Assembly (NCBI GenBank): GCA_036898135.1
Contig: CM072511.1
Location: 74,472,119 to 74,536,118, forward strand
Length of the DNA: 64,000 nt
Origin: Oncomelania hupensis
Lineage: Eukaryota > Mollusca > Gastropoda > Littorinimorpha > Pomatiopsidae
Direction: 5' to 3'
Part shown: one piece after another, positions 51,926-62,048 of the stretch
Layout of the letters: the number at the start of each line of letters is the position of its first letter
How positions within the stretch are numbered: position 1 is the stretch's first letter
Translations under genes and position numbers: made by a program
The notes under the pieces: generated by a model
Told to the model about the DNA's origin: nothing
Database searches by the model: none
The model's input: the letters and a program-made list of their open reading frames with translations, nothing else

Positions 51926-52395
51926 TCCTATCCTATCCTATCCATCCTATCCTGTAACTCGGAGGTCATAGGGGCACCACAGATGATCGTTTAACCAGCG
52001 TACTCCCATCTTTCCATGTACTCAGCAACCCTGATTGTTTCGCTCAGTGTCAAACCAGTCCATTCTCGAATGTTGTCCTCCCACCTCTTCTTCAGTCTCC
52101 TTCTTCTTCTACCTCCTTGCACTGTGCTTTGCAGGATGGTCTTTGCAAGACCTGATGATCTGGTGACATGGCCATACCCTCGGATTTTCAGTTTTTTCAC
52201 CACTGTGAGCAGGTTATCGTTTTGTCCAATGGCTTGTGTGATGGTCTGTCGGACTTAGTCGTTCGTGATGTGCTGGGTATAGGAAATGCCCAGAAGTCTT
52301 CTGTAGCACCTCATCTCCATGCTTTGTATTCTTCATTTTATATCTGCTGTGAAGGTCCATGTTTTGCAAGCATATGAAGATGATTTTAAGATGTT
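51926..52395 (-). mobile_element. RTE fragment, 3' end
   Basis: The (ATCCT)n tail at 51926-51955, reverse strand, is followed by the C-terminal coding region (REWTGLTLSETIRVAE, KLKIRGYGHVTRSSGLAKTI). It ends near a worn HAWTFTADIK segment. Several frameshifts. 5'-truncated. Confidence 0.85.
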
Positions 52396-52555
52396 AGATC
52401 CAGTTGCTCATCAGGCACTACTACTCCTTGGGGTCATGAGCAATCTTGCCACTTGTAGATTGTTCTAACCTATAAAGGGAAAAGTGAAAGCCCCAGTTGA
52501 AAACCTGTCTTGACTTTGTAGGCATGACCAATTCACTGCGGCAACAGTACCCCCG

Positions 52556-53105
52556 TTGGGGTGCCGGGGGTTTCAGTATAAATAGTATTCCCACTTTCTG
52601 GAAATTTAGTGCTTTAAATTCCCACTGTCGCTGTCTTCCTCGTTTACTTGTTCCCATTCCTGCTCTGTCCTATCACTCTGCTATACTATCTTCTTCTTCG
52701 CTAGATCAATGACCTACCTTTTTTCTTGAAAACTCTTCCTGGACAAGACTCCTTGTTTGTGTATGAGGTCTGTTGGATCAGCTTGGGAGTGTTGGACGCT
52801 TTCTGCCGGGTGGTCACTAGGGCTTCCTATGATGTTATTATTTAACAATATAGGCATTTTATATGTATATGTTTTGTTGATAATTTATAATGATGTTTGT
52901 ATTCTATTTTGTTTTTGTAACCGGGGGTTCGAGTAGTTGGGGTAAAGCCTCAGCTGTCCCCTGCGTGGGATGTCTTTATTGTAAAGTGACTGGCCGGTGG
53001 AGGGCATTCAATTTTCACACTAGGGTTCTTTCAGCAGATCTTTTATGCGGATCGGGGGTTGTCCGGTCCTGATTTGGCTCGGAAGAGTCCGCTGGACCTA
53101 AAGCA
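52556..53105 (+). repeat. Rep-A copy 2
   Basis: GTGCCGGGGGTTTCAGTATAAATAG... to CCGCTGGACCTAAAGCAAC, followed by (AATC)n. Full length and uninterrupted; at the Gmr-A insertion point it reads CTAGATCAATGACC. No ORF of interest. Confidence 0.88.
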
Positions 53106-53152
53106 ACAATCAATCAATCAATCAATCAAAGCAACAATCAATCAATCAATCA
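53106..53152 (+). repeat. (AATC)n tails
   Basis: Two runs of AATC separated by AAAGCAAC, forming the 3' tail of Rep-A copy 2, partly duplicated. Confidence 0.9.
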
Positions 53153-53580
53153 GGCACTATGCATTGCTTTGGGTGCGTTTCGCATCTCCCCTTTTGAAAG
53201 CCTTTACGTGGAAGCTAACGAACCTCCACTGGAACTGAGACGTATAAGATAATCACTGAATTAAATTTAAAATTAAAAACTGCTCCTATAAATCTCGCTT
53301 ATGACTGTGTCCTCAACCCAGATTGTGTGCAGAAGTTTGAGGCCAAACCAAACAAAATTCCTCCGTTTGGCATCAGAATGCAGGCTCATTTGAATAAAGC
53401 AGGCATTGATATTTCCATCAACGATGATGAGCTTCGGACTGAAGCTCCTCCATGGAAATTACATAATCCAAACACTAACTGGCAGTTGTCTGCTTTTCTC
53501 AAAAAGAATACCTCTGAAACTGTCTATAGACAACTTAGAACAGTGTTCTTTGTACCCAGGTTACCCAAATAATAAGTAAT
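53153..53580 (+). pseudogene. RNase H LINE fragment, RT thumb region
   Basis: LCIALGAFRISPFESLYVEA, NEPPLELRR, a frame change, then VQKFEAKPNKIPPFGIRMQA and TSETVYRQLRT. This is the part between reverse transcriptase and RNase H in I/Jockey-like LINEs. It stops at 53580 before RNase H. Confidence 0.75.
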
Positions 53581-53721
53581 ATAGGTAAACAAATCATTAT
53601 TTTAAACTATTTATAAATAATACATTATTTAACACAATCTGCTAAATAATACATTTTATAGGTTAATCCTTCTTTAGTAACAATGCCTATTTACCTATAT
53701 CATGAATTTCTTATATAAACA

Positions 53722-54266
53722 ATATATTGAACAGTCTGAACAAGAACAACAAGAAGGCCACCAGACTGTGAAGCTGATAACAAGTGTTAAACAGCCCAAG
53801 GTCTCCACGATCTAAAGCAAGTCTGGCATATGCCTTACAGAAGAACAAGAAGTCTTGGATAGATGGACAGAGTACTGCTCTGACCTTTACTACCACACAC
53901 CAAACGGAGACCCATCAGTTCTAGCATGTCCCAAAAACAGAGAAGAGGAAGAAATCCTCCTAATTCTCCGAGAAGTTGGCAGCAGTGCAATCACTGAAGA
54001 AGTGGAAGTCGGCGGGAGTGGACAACAAACCTGCAGAATTGCTTCAGGCAGGAGGAGAAGCGATGAATGACACCACCATTATCTAACAAGATCTGGCAGA
54101 GTGTGGAGTGGCATACACCATGGACCCAGTCGCTTTTCATCACTCTTCCCAAAAAGGGTAACCTTCAGGAGTGTGAAAATGACCGCACCATCAGCCTCAT
54201 CAGCCATCCCAGCAAAGTCCTTCTGAAAATAATATTCAACAGGTTGAAACCCCAAGCTGAACATCA
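53722..54266 (+). mobile_element. RTE fragment, start of reverse transcriptase
   Basis: Parallel to 43525-44075 of the reference RTE: NSLNKNNKKATRL-like start, LDRWTEYCSDLYYHTPNGDP, a frameshift, WTQSLFITLPKKGNLQECEN and LLKIIFNRLKPQAEH. Bounded at the right by the next LINE piece. Confidence 0.85.
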
Positions 54267-54277
54267 GGTAAAAAAGA

Positions 54278-55572
54278 ACGAAGGAAAATCTCTATGCTGA
54301 GGCTGGCAAACGTCCCTTGGAATCCACAGGCTTCAGCTTGCCATGAGCTATTTTCTAAAACTTAAAGGTAACCCAGAAAATCCCGCTTATGATTGTGTAT
54401 TTACGTTTCAACAAACCGACAGAAGTTCCTCCCTTTGGTATCAGAATACGTCATCACTTTGATACTGAAGGCATAGATGACTGTTAATGATGATCAATTG
54501 CTAACTGTGCTCCCTCCTAGGAACATCATCAACACCATTATCAACTTCATTCTCACATCCTTCAAAAAGACCAAAACTTATGAAGCTGTTTATAAGCAAC
54601 TATCTCGAACAATATTCATTGTATAAAGGATATGAAAAACTTTTTACGGATGGGTCAAAGAAAGGAGACAGCTGCTGCTGCGTCGGTCTCTGGGAGACAC
54701 CTCGACCAGCCTTTGCAACAGCCTATACCTGATTTTTGTTCTGTTTATATAGCTGAACAAGGCAATTCATTTAGCTCTGAAACAGGTTTATCAATCCAAA
54801 AGATCCTCGTTTTTAATCATGTATGTTTCTTTGTCAGCACTTCAGGCTCTTTTCACGAGAAAGATATCGCACTCTTTTCTGGCAGAGATCCACGATCTTT
54901 CCACACAACTTGTTTATGAGGGTAAAAAGATAGTTTTTATGTGGATACCTAGTCACATGGGCATCCGCAGCATTTTTGCAGTGGACAAAGCGGCTAAAGA
55001 AGTTCTGCATCTAGATTTCCCTTCAGAGATTTTCCAGTTCGTTCCATACTCTGACCTGCGTTGTATGACTGGCTCTTAGTGCAAATGGCTGTGGCAGACC
55101 GAATGGTCTAATCAAATCAATAACAGGGTATTTGAAATTCTTCCAGATTTGTCCGCTTCTTTGCCTTTGCGTCCTCCAGCAAAGAAGAAACTGTTTTGGC
55201 TCGCCTTCATATTGGCCATACTTATGTCATCCATAGTTTCTTTTTAAAACACATGGTGTAAAACATGTGACAAATCGTTTTCCGTCTGCCATTTTATGTC
55301 TGAATGTGCAGATCTGGTTGATGAAGGAAAAAAATATTTAGGTTCGATACCTTTTAATGAGATTTTTAAAGTCTGCAATAGTCAACACCTATTCTTACAT
55401 GGTTGGTTTATTTTATCGCATATAAATCATATTGTCTTGTTTTATATTCTTGGACTGATTTTATTTACATCTTTTATCAAATTTAAATGTTTAATCTTAT
55501 TTTGTTTAATTTTGTGTGGTCCTGATTCGGCTCTTGGGCTGGACCCTATAAACACTGAATATCTATCTATCT
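54278..55572 (+). mobile_element. RNase H LINE, 3' third with tail
   Basis: Starts with a worn SMLRLANVP-type RT thumb (from 54285), then RNase H (54600-55080), a C-terminal region and a 3' UTR ending GGTCCTGATTCGGCTC, CTGGACCCTATAAACACTG, AATATCTATCTATCTG. A second copy of the last 40 bp follows at 55573-55622. Confidence 0.8.
54600..55360 (+). pseudogene. LINE RNase H and C-terminal domain, decayed
   Basis: In several frames: KLFTDGSKKG (first Asp), a shifted ELNKAIHLALKQ region, SLSALQAL, VFMWIPSHMGIR, FAVDKAAKEVLHLDFPSEIF, then CKWLWQTEWSNQINN and PAKKKLFWLAF. The final segment has a Cys/His-containing tail (MSECADLVDEGKKYLGS) ending at the 3' UTR. It represents the most complete RNase H copy here, together with 61440-61935. 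Confidence 0.75.
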
Positions 55573-55621
55573 GATTTGGCTCTTGTTGCTCACCTGGACC
55601 CTATAAACACTGAATATCTAA

Positions 55622-55692
55622 CTGAGCATTCGACAATGGATGGAGAGAGACGCGCCTTATAAATGGACGTCATCATCATCGTCATCATCATG
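55622..55692 (+). repeat. Rep-D copy 1
   Basis: GAGCATTCGACAATGGATGG...TTATAAATG followed by (ATC)n. Same as 60057-60118. Likely the 3' end of a short retroelement. Confidence 0.65.
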
Positions 55693-56065
55693 TTCTTTAA
55701 GGCATGGGTCAGACATTTTTGTTTACAACTTATGGGTCCACAAAAACTTAATTAACTTTTGAACCTATTGGAAAATTCAGGATGCTTTAAAGCTGTTAAA
55801 AATTACATGCACATAAACTGATATATAATGCACATGAGCCCTCCAAAAAAGGCTTAAATAATTACTTTTGTTGCGTGCGGCTCATAGGTAGGTTTAGAAA
55901 TAGCTTAGTTTTGTTTGGTCTTGATTCGGCTTGGCAGTCCACTGGACCCTATAAACACTGTGGTCACACAGAAAACCTATAATATGTTACATGTCTGAAC
56001 AGGGAAGAACCCACATTAAAATGGTTTAAAGCATTTTGAATTTTCAGATTTATACAAAACATTAA
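55693..56065. other. Intron sequence with one LINE tail
   Basis: Contains the isolated RNase H LINE tail TTGATTCGGCTTGGCAGTCC...CTATAAACACTG (55916-55962). Otherwise nothing recognised. Confidence 0.5.
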
Positions 56066-56578
56066 CAGGCTGCAGAACTCTCCGCGGATCCGCGATTTTC
56101 CGAGTAAGAATAAAAAATTTCCGAGAGAGAAAAAGAATTCCGAGACAAAAAGTCCAGAGAATTTTTGTAATTCAAAAGTCACAAGTGCCAATTTTTTTTA
56201 TAACTTATTTTGATGTGAGGTATTCAAGAAGAAATCTGATGGTGTCAATAAATAATTTAAAAAAAATTTATTTTAAAAGGCAATTTGCACTTTTTTTTAC
56301 CTGTTCATACTATAAAAAAAAACTTTTTCCCCAAAACATAGCTATACATTTTCCAGTATTTCCATCCAGGATATACAACAAAATGACCTTAAAAAGTGCC
56401 TTTTTTTTCCTTCGGTGGGCTTCGCCCAACTGAACCCCCACCAGGGCTTTGCCCCTGGACCCCACAGGGGCCTAGGTGGCCACTGGACCCCACAAGGGCC
56501 TAGGTGGCCCCTGGACCCCACAGGGGCTCTGGACCCCGGCCAAACCAGATTTTTTTTTCAAAGTTGTTCTGCAGCCTG
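56066..56578. mobile_element. T7: 513-bp TIR element with G/C-rich repeats
   Basis: Ends CAGGCTGCAGAAC and GTTCTGCAGCCTG (13 bp, perfect). Flanks CATTAA and AATTAA, a 6-bp duplication with one mismatch. The right part (56410-56540) holds three near-identical units around CCTGGACCCCACAGGGGCC and several short hairpins. No convincing ORF. Confidence 0.78.
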
Positions 56579-56711
56579 AATTAATTGCGTTTTTCTGGAT
56601 CCCATGAGGGGAAGTGGTCATGGGGGTGGGTGGGAGGTGATATAGGGGAGTGGGGTCACTGGGGAGGAAAAGACCAGGGGGAAATGTCCGTGTTAGTTAT
56701 TCATTGCTTAC

Positions 56712-57250
56712 ATGGTCCAGCGGACTGCAAAGAGCCGAATCAGGACCACAAAATCTTGGTTGAAAGAGGACTCACACCTGATCCATATAAAAGATAAGCT
56801 GAAACAACCCTAGTGGTAACACTGAAAGGACTCCACCAGCCGATCACTTTACAATAAAGGTATCCAACGCAAGGGATGCTGAGGCTATACACTAATTTAT
56901 CGAACCTCTGTTTACAAAACAAAATAGAATATAAACATCATTATAAAATTTCAACATATGCATATAAAATGCCTACATTGCTAAATAATAATATCATAGG
57001 AAGCCCTAATGACCATTTGGCACAAAGTGTACAATGTTCCCAAGCTGACCCCAAAGACCTCGTACACAAATGAGTTTTGGAAGAGTTTTCTTGAAAATAG
57101 GTAGGTGACTGGTCTAGCGAAGAAGATAGTATAGTAAATTGATAGAACAGAGTAGAAATGAGAAAAAACAAAGGCAAAAGACAGCGACGGTGGGAATTTA
57201 AAGCACTAAATTTCCAGAAAGTGGGGATACTATTTATACAGACACCAATT
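56712..57250 (-). repeat. Rep-A copy 3
   Basis: Reverse-strand copy, from GTCCAGCGGACTGCAAAGAG to the CACTAAATTTCCAGAAAGTG block. The insertion-site equivalent reads GTAGGTGACTGGTCTAGC (57104-57121), i.e. uninterrupted. Confidence 0.87.
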
Positions 57251-57440
57251 TCTATACTGGTCACATAGAGAGGACATTTTCCTATCGTGATCTGAAACCC
57301 ATTTCCTTCTAATTATTTTGATTGGCACAACTGTTAAAGTCATAATATTGTTTTTACCATCTTAAATATCTCCAGTGGGGTAGTTTTTATTTGCCTGTAG
57401 TGTGCATGAAGGATAAATAAGAGTGTATTATGTTTTTCAG

Positions 57441-57668
57441 GTGGAGGTAAAACCATACGTCCTGGATGATCAGATGTGTGATGAATGCCATGGATCAAGG
57501 TGTGCTGGGAAATTTGCTCCCTTTTTTTGCGCCAGTGTCACTTGTCTCCAGTACTACTGTGAATATTGTTGGGCACAAATTCATTCCCGACCAGGAAGAG
57601 AATACCACAAGCCCTTAGTTAAAGAAGGTGCTGACAGACCACGAGCAGTTCCATTTCGCTGGTGTTAA
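57441..57668 (+). CDS. orb2: CPEB2-4/Orb2-type protein, last exon (ZZ-type zinc domain)
   Basis: After an acceptor (TATGTTTTTCAG) at 57440 the exon encodes 75 residues and a stop: VEVKPYVLDDQMCDECHGSR, then FFCASVTCLQYYCEYCWAQI and HSRPGREYHKPLVKEG, ending VPFRWC. This is the C-terminal zinc-binding domain of CPEB2/3/4 proteins. The Cys/His ligands (C-x2-C, C-x4-C, C-x2-C, H...H) are all present. It is joined in phase 0 to the previous exon. The domain helps RNA binding and translational regulation. The 5' splice partner is 8.3 kb upstream. Confidence 0.97.
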   Translation: MEVKPYVLDDQMCDECHGSRCAGKFAPFFCASVTCLQYYCEYCWAQIHSRPGREYHKPLVKEGADRPRAVPFRWC

Positions 57669-57831
57669 TTTGTTTACATTTGTGCAGCTATATTAAAACT
57701 CGATGCTACCCAATGTTTTGCAAATGTAATTCTGTTGAAGATGAGAGTTGCATATAGACAGGTCCCACTCTCATCAGCAGACTGGCAGGGTGGCGGATGT
57801 GATTGTGAAAACTTATTTGATAAAAACCAGA

Positions 57832-57860
57832 AATAAACAAAGAAAATGTGTCTGAATAAA
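57832..57860 (+). terminator. CPEB poly(A) signals
   Basis: AATAAA at 57832-57837 and 57855-57860, about 165-190 bp after the stop codon, with GT-rich sequence following (57880-57900). They are likely cleavage/polyadenylation sites for the CPEB-type transcript. Confidence 0.7.
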
Positions 57861-58316
57861 GTAGAATTGTCAAACTACTGTGTATGTTTGTACATTGTGT
57901 GAATGCTTGAGGGAGCATTTTGAACTGTAGTCCAGGAAAAGCTCCTTATATTCTTAATATTAGTTCCTGAGAGATAGCTGGGGAACTATTGTTTTTGACT
58001 GGCTGGCCATCCATCCATCTGTCTATCACTTGTGCACACTTTTCTCTGAAACTGCCTGTCAAATCTTTGAAACTTTGTATGTAGTTAGAACATAATCATC
58101 CCTACCAGATCCCAGATGTATGCATAATTGAGTAAAGTTATGATGATGTCATTTTTTTTCCCTAATTGCTTTTTCCCCTAAACTACTGAAATGCTTTGGT
58201 TCAAATTTGGTGCATACTTGGTCTTTACCTATGCCACTTTGAGCCAAATGACTGACTCCTGTAGCTTGGGGAAAATTGCTATTACAAAAAAAAACAACAA
58301 TAAATGACATCACCAT
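57861..58316. other. Downstream of the CPEB gene; no feature recognised
   Basis: AT-rich with a (CCAT)n run near 58008. Motifs such as TTTGGTTCAAATTTGGTGCAT recall the interior of Rep-E-type repeats but do not align well. Confidence 0.35.
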
Positions 58317-59041
58317 TCTATCCTATCCTATCCTGTCCCGTAACCCGAAGGTTGTAGGGGCACCACAGATGATCGTTAAACCAGCATACTCCATCTTTCT
58401 CTGTCCTCAGCAGCCCTGATGGCTTCGCGCAGTGTCAAACCAGTCCATTCTCAAATGTTGTCCTCCCACCTCTTTTTTGGTCTCCCTCATGCATCTTCTA
58501 CCTCTTTGCACTGTGCCTTGCAGAATAGTCTTTGCAAGGCCTGATGATCTGGTGACGTGGCCATACCATCGTAGTTTCCGTTTCTTCACCACTGTTAACA
58601 GGTCATCGTGTTGTCCAATGGCTTGTGTGATGGTCTGTCGGACTTCGTCGTTGGTGATGTGTTGGGTATAGGAAATGCCCAGAAGTCTTCTGTAGTACCT
58701 CATCTCCATGCTTTGTATTCTTCGTTGGAGATCTGCTGTGAGGGTCCATGCTTCGCAAGCATTTATGAAGATGGAGATGACAAGGGAGCGCAGCAGTCTT
58801 ACTTTGGAATGTAGACTGATGGTCCTGTCTTTCCAAATGGGCTTCAACCTTGTCAGGGCAGCAGTTGTTTGTGCGATCCTGGAGAGGCCTTCCTGTCGGG
58901 ACCCATTATCTGATACAATGGCTCCTAAATATTTGAAGCTATGCACTGTGTTGAGGGATTGGCCTTGGACTTTGATGTCCGTATTGATGCCATTGGTGTT
59001 GTTGGTCATCATTTTGGTCTTCTGTGCACTTATTTCCATTA
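58317..59041 (-). mobile_element. RTE fragment, 3' 725 bp
   Basis: The tail ATTCTATCCTATCCTATCC at 58317, reverse strand, is followed by the C-terminal coding part. From right to left: MEISAQKTKMMTNNTNG, YLGAIVSDNGSRQEGL, RLKPIWKDRTISLHSKVRLL, TLTADLQRRIQSMEMRYYRR and KRKLRWYGHVTRSSGL. It keeps one frame of 210 codons (58407-59039). 5'-truncated just after the FADD region. Confidence 0.9.
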
Positions 59042-59117
59042 TAATTAAAATTTAATAAAAACAAACGAAAAAATCCCAAAATAATTTTAAAAAACAAAAA
59101 TTCTGTCAGTTTATTCA

Positions 59118-59205
59118 TCCGCCTGTGCAAAACTTGCAAGATGGTTAATTTATCGTTCATGGAACCTATTTCATATATCACAACCAAACTTGGTAGGATG
59201 GAGTA
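59118..59205 (+). repeat. Rep-E copy 2
   Basis: Counterpart of 4297-4385 (see there). Confidence 0.6.
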
Positions 59206-59448
59206 TATCTATGAGACCTTGACAATGATCAGTGAAAGTGACCTCTTCAAGGTCAAGATCACAAGGTCAGTAATTTCTCTGCAGTGTTGGTTTCACTTTT
59301 TTGCCTGCCATCCTCGATCTAGGAGACAAGAGATCTGGTGTCCAATCCCTACAGAATGCAGTCCACAAGTTATGGAATATGCTACTTTAGACTGTCAAAA
59401 GTGCAAACTGTGTCGCGTAGTTCAGGAGAAGACTGAAGACTCAGTCTA
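59206..59448. other. No recognised feature
   Basis: CAAGGTCAAGATCACAAGGTCA words (59248-59270) resemble a common invertebrate repeat motif. Nothing coding. Confidence 0.35.
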
Positions 59449-59955
59449 ATTAGTATCCCCACTTTCTGGAAATTTAGTGCTTTAAATTCCCACTGTCACT
59501 GTCTTTCTCCTTTGTTCTTTCTCATTCCTACTCTTATATCAATCTACTATACTTCTTTGCTAGACCAGTCACCTACCTTTTTTCTTGAAAACTCTTCCGG
59601 GACAACACTCTTCATTTGTGTGTGAGGTCTGTTGGATCAGCTTGGGAATATTGGATGCTTTCTTCCAAATGGTCACTGATGTAATTATTTGGCAATGTAG
59701 GCATTTTATATGTATGTGTATTGTTGATATTGTATAATGATGTTTGTATATTATTTTGATTTTGTAAAACGGGGGTTCGATAAATTAGAGTATAGCCTCA
59801 GCGTCCCCTGCGTGGGATGTCTTTATTGTAAAGTTACCGGCTGGTAAATTGCCTTCAGTTTTACCGGCAGATCTTTTATGCGGATCAGGGTGAGTCCTCT
59901 TTCACTTCTCTGGTCCTGATTTGGCTCGGAAGAGTCCGCTGGACCTAAAGCAATA
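59449..59955 (+). repeat. Rep-A copy 4
   Basis: Starts within TAGTATCCCCACTTTCTGG and ends GTCCGCTGGACCTAAAGCAA. At 59560-59580 it reads CTAGACCAGTCACCTACC, the empty form of the Gmr-A target. Confidence 0.9.
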
Positions 59956-60056
59956 ACCATGTAATGTAATGAAGCATCTTTCACTTCTGCTGTCCACCTG
60001 TCACACCAGACTAGCCTTTCGTTTTTGTTATTCTTTATTACTCCTTATAGCGCACC

Positions 60057-60118
60057 GAGCATTCGACAATGGATGGAGACGTGCATTATAAATGATGATT
60101 ATGATCATCAGTGATGAA
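60057..60118 (+). repeat. Rep-D copy 2
   Basis: GAGCATTCGACAATGGATGG...TTATAAATG, then GATGATTATGATC. See 55622. Confidence 0.6.
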
Positions 60119-60249
60119 AGACCCACCATAGTGCTCTCCTGCAGGAAATGGAAGCTTGCACATGCTTGATCATAGCTATGACTGCCTATTAGCGCCAAAA
60201 CTGAGTTAACATTATCAGGAGATAATTGAAATTAACATGTGTTCTGTGT

Positions 60250-60570
60250 AATTTACATCCTATCCTAGCCCCCACGGGCTCGGCTGCAGGGGGTGGATAC
60301 CAGCCTCTCTCTGGCTGGGTGACTAAGCTAGCCCAACTCTTTTTTTTCCCTTTTGTAGCTTTTCCATTTTCTTTCTTCTATCTTACTGGTTCTTTCTATC
60401 CCTTCTTTCTCCCCCATACAAGCAAGCCTGCGTTGGTTCCGCATGGCCAGAGGCTGGATGGTTGTGGCCTGTCTAAAAATTTCACAATCGCGAACGCGGA
60501 GAATCCGGTAATACCTTGCACATATAGGCATTGTAGTCTGCTGGACCCTGTCAACAGTGATTAACTAACT
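60250..60570 (+). mobile_element. RNase H LINE derivative: 5' UTR joined to 3' tail
   Basis: Bases 60258-60520 match the 5' segment at 10630-10955 (CCCACGGGCTCGGCT, TACTGGTTCTTTCTATCCC, CCGCATGGCCAGAGGCTGG). After about 20 bp it ends in TAGTCTGCTGGACCCTGTCA, the tail of the same LINE family. The coding part is entirely deleted. Confidence 0.72.
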
Positions 60571-60634
60571 TGCACCTATGGCATACTAATGTACCATTGC
60601 AGACAGGATAGTCTGGATAAAATCACAAATAATG

Positions 60635-60798
60635 TCGGATAGCGCAGTGGCTGGAGCACTCGCTACTGTGTCGCAAGTTATGCACCGTCCAGTGCGGTTA
60701 GCACTTGGATGGGTGACCACAAAACTTGAAGCGACAAATAACAACGCCCCCCAGTTGACTCAACTGTGACTGAGTACCTATTCTCTTAAGGGTGGGGA
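60635..60798 (+). mobile_element. SINE with tRNA-like box A and 5S-like box C
   Basis: TAGCGCAGTGG at 60640-60650 fits a tRNA box A. AGCACTTGGATGGGTGACC at 60700-60718 closely resembles the 5S rRNA internal promoter C box. A body with GACTCAACTGTGACTGAGTA, similar to SINE core sequences, follows. No full tRNA or 5S gene can be drawn. Confidence 0.65.
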
Positions 60799-60975
60799 GC
60801 AAACTTGTTTTTTCCAACCTAGTTCCAGTCATTTGCCGAAAAAGGCAATCGCCCAAGTCGAACGAAGCTCTCAGAGTTGAGCGAAGCTATCCGATGTTTT
60901 ATGAACGAATGCTTGCAGGACTACGTGAAACATCCTTGTATAAAAAGGTCGCTGTTGCTTCTAGATGTAATTCTG
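60799..60975 (+). repeat. Rep-C copy 1
   Basis: AACTTGTTTTTTCCAACCTAG..., GCCGAAAAAGGCAATC, CGAACGAA(G/A)CTCTC, then ATGCTTGCA(G/T)GACTA and GTCGCTGTTGC. Shared with 63861-64000. Confidence 0.85.
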
Positions 60976-61117
60976 TTTCAATTTGCACAGTTTCAAGCTG
61001 TAAGTCAAGTCGAGATTCGCATTTTGAAGCAGTTATTATTATTATTTTATGACTACTATACTGATACTGTAAAAATAATGCATTACACATAATGCACACA
61101 TACAACGATATTTCACA

Positions 61118-61935
61118 TCTATTTCACGCTGAGGCTGGCGAACCTCCCTTGGATATCCGCAGGCTCCAGCTCGCCATGAATTATTTTCTCAAACTCAAAG
61201 CAAATCCTGAAAATCCCGCTTATGATTGTGTTCTAAATTTTTTTTTTTTTTTTTTTTTTTTTTAATCAGTTTATAGTCCCCTCTCTTCCCGGTAAGGATT
61301 TTCAGAGAGGAGACTTAACTTGTGTTCTAAACCCGTTATTTACACTTAAATACTCCAACAAACCGACAGAAATTCCTCCTTTTGGTATCAGAATAGGTCC
61401 TCACTTTGACACTGCAGGCATAGATGTTGACTCTGTTAATGATGATCAATTGCTAACTGTACTTCCACCTTGGAACCTCCTCAACCCATTATCAACTTCA
61501 CTCTTACAGCCTTCAAAAAGACCGAAACTTCCGAAACTGTTTATAAGCAACTTTATCTCGAACAATGTTCATTGTATAAAGGATATGAAAAACTTTGTAC
61601 AGACGGGTCGAAGAAAGGAGCCTCGGTTGGTGCTGCGTCGGTCTCTGGGAGACACCTAGATCAGCCTTTGCAACAGCGTTTACCTGATTGTTGTTCTGTT
61701 TTTACAGCTGAGCTTAAGGCGATTCATCTAGCTCTGAAGCAGGCTTATCAATCCAAAATGACCTCGTTTTTAATCATGTCTGATTCACTGTCAGCACTTC
61801 AAGCTCTTTCCACGAGAAAGATATCACACCCTTTTCTGGCAGAGATCCATGACCTCCATACACAACTTGTTTCTGAGGGTAAAAAAAATCGTTTTTATGT
61901 GGGTACCTAGTCACATGGGCATCCGCGGCAATTTC
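61118..61935 (+). pseudogene. RNase H LINE fragment with small retro-insertion
   Basis: GEPPLDIRRLQLAMNYFLKL, NPENPAYDC (interrupted at 61238-61319), PFGIRIGPHFDTAGIDVDSV, KLCTDGSKKGASVGAASVSG (first Asp), FTAELKAIHLALKQAY (Glu), IMSDSLSALQALSTRKIS (Asp), then VPSHMGIRGNF with a one-base shift. RNase H acidic residues are kept. The piece ends at about 61935. Confidence 0.78.
61238..61319 (-). mobile_element. 82-bp poly(A)-tailed retro-insertion
   Basis: A run of 26 T (poly(A) on the minus strand), followed by about 56 bp, lies between two copies of TTGTGTTCTAAA (61226-61237 and 61320-61331). The 12-bp duplication and poly(A) mark an L1-type target-primed insertion of a very short RNA or LINE 3' end. 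The source was not recognised. Confidence 0.85.
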
Positions 61936-62048
61936 AACAATAAAACCATAAGAAAATTTCAAAGCACGTTGGACACGGTGATGTCCCTTCAACACAACAA
62001 GGCAAAGCATGTTTATTGGTCTCAAAAAATGGTGACATTTTTATTGCA

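Noticed and set aside
60690..60725. A 5S rRNA gene
   Set aside because: Only the C-box-like part matches; the rest of a 120-nt 5S gene is missing.
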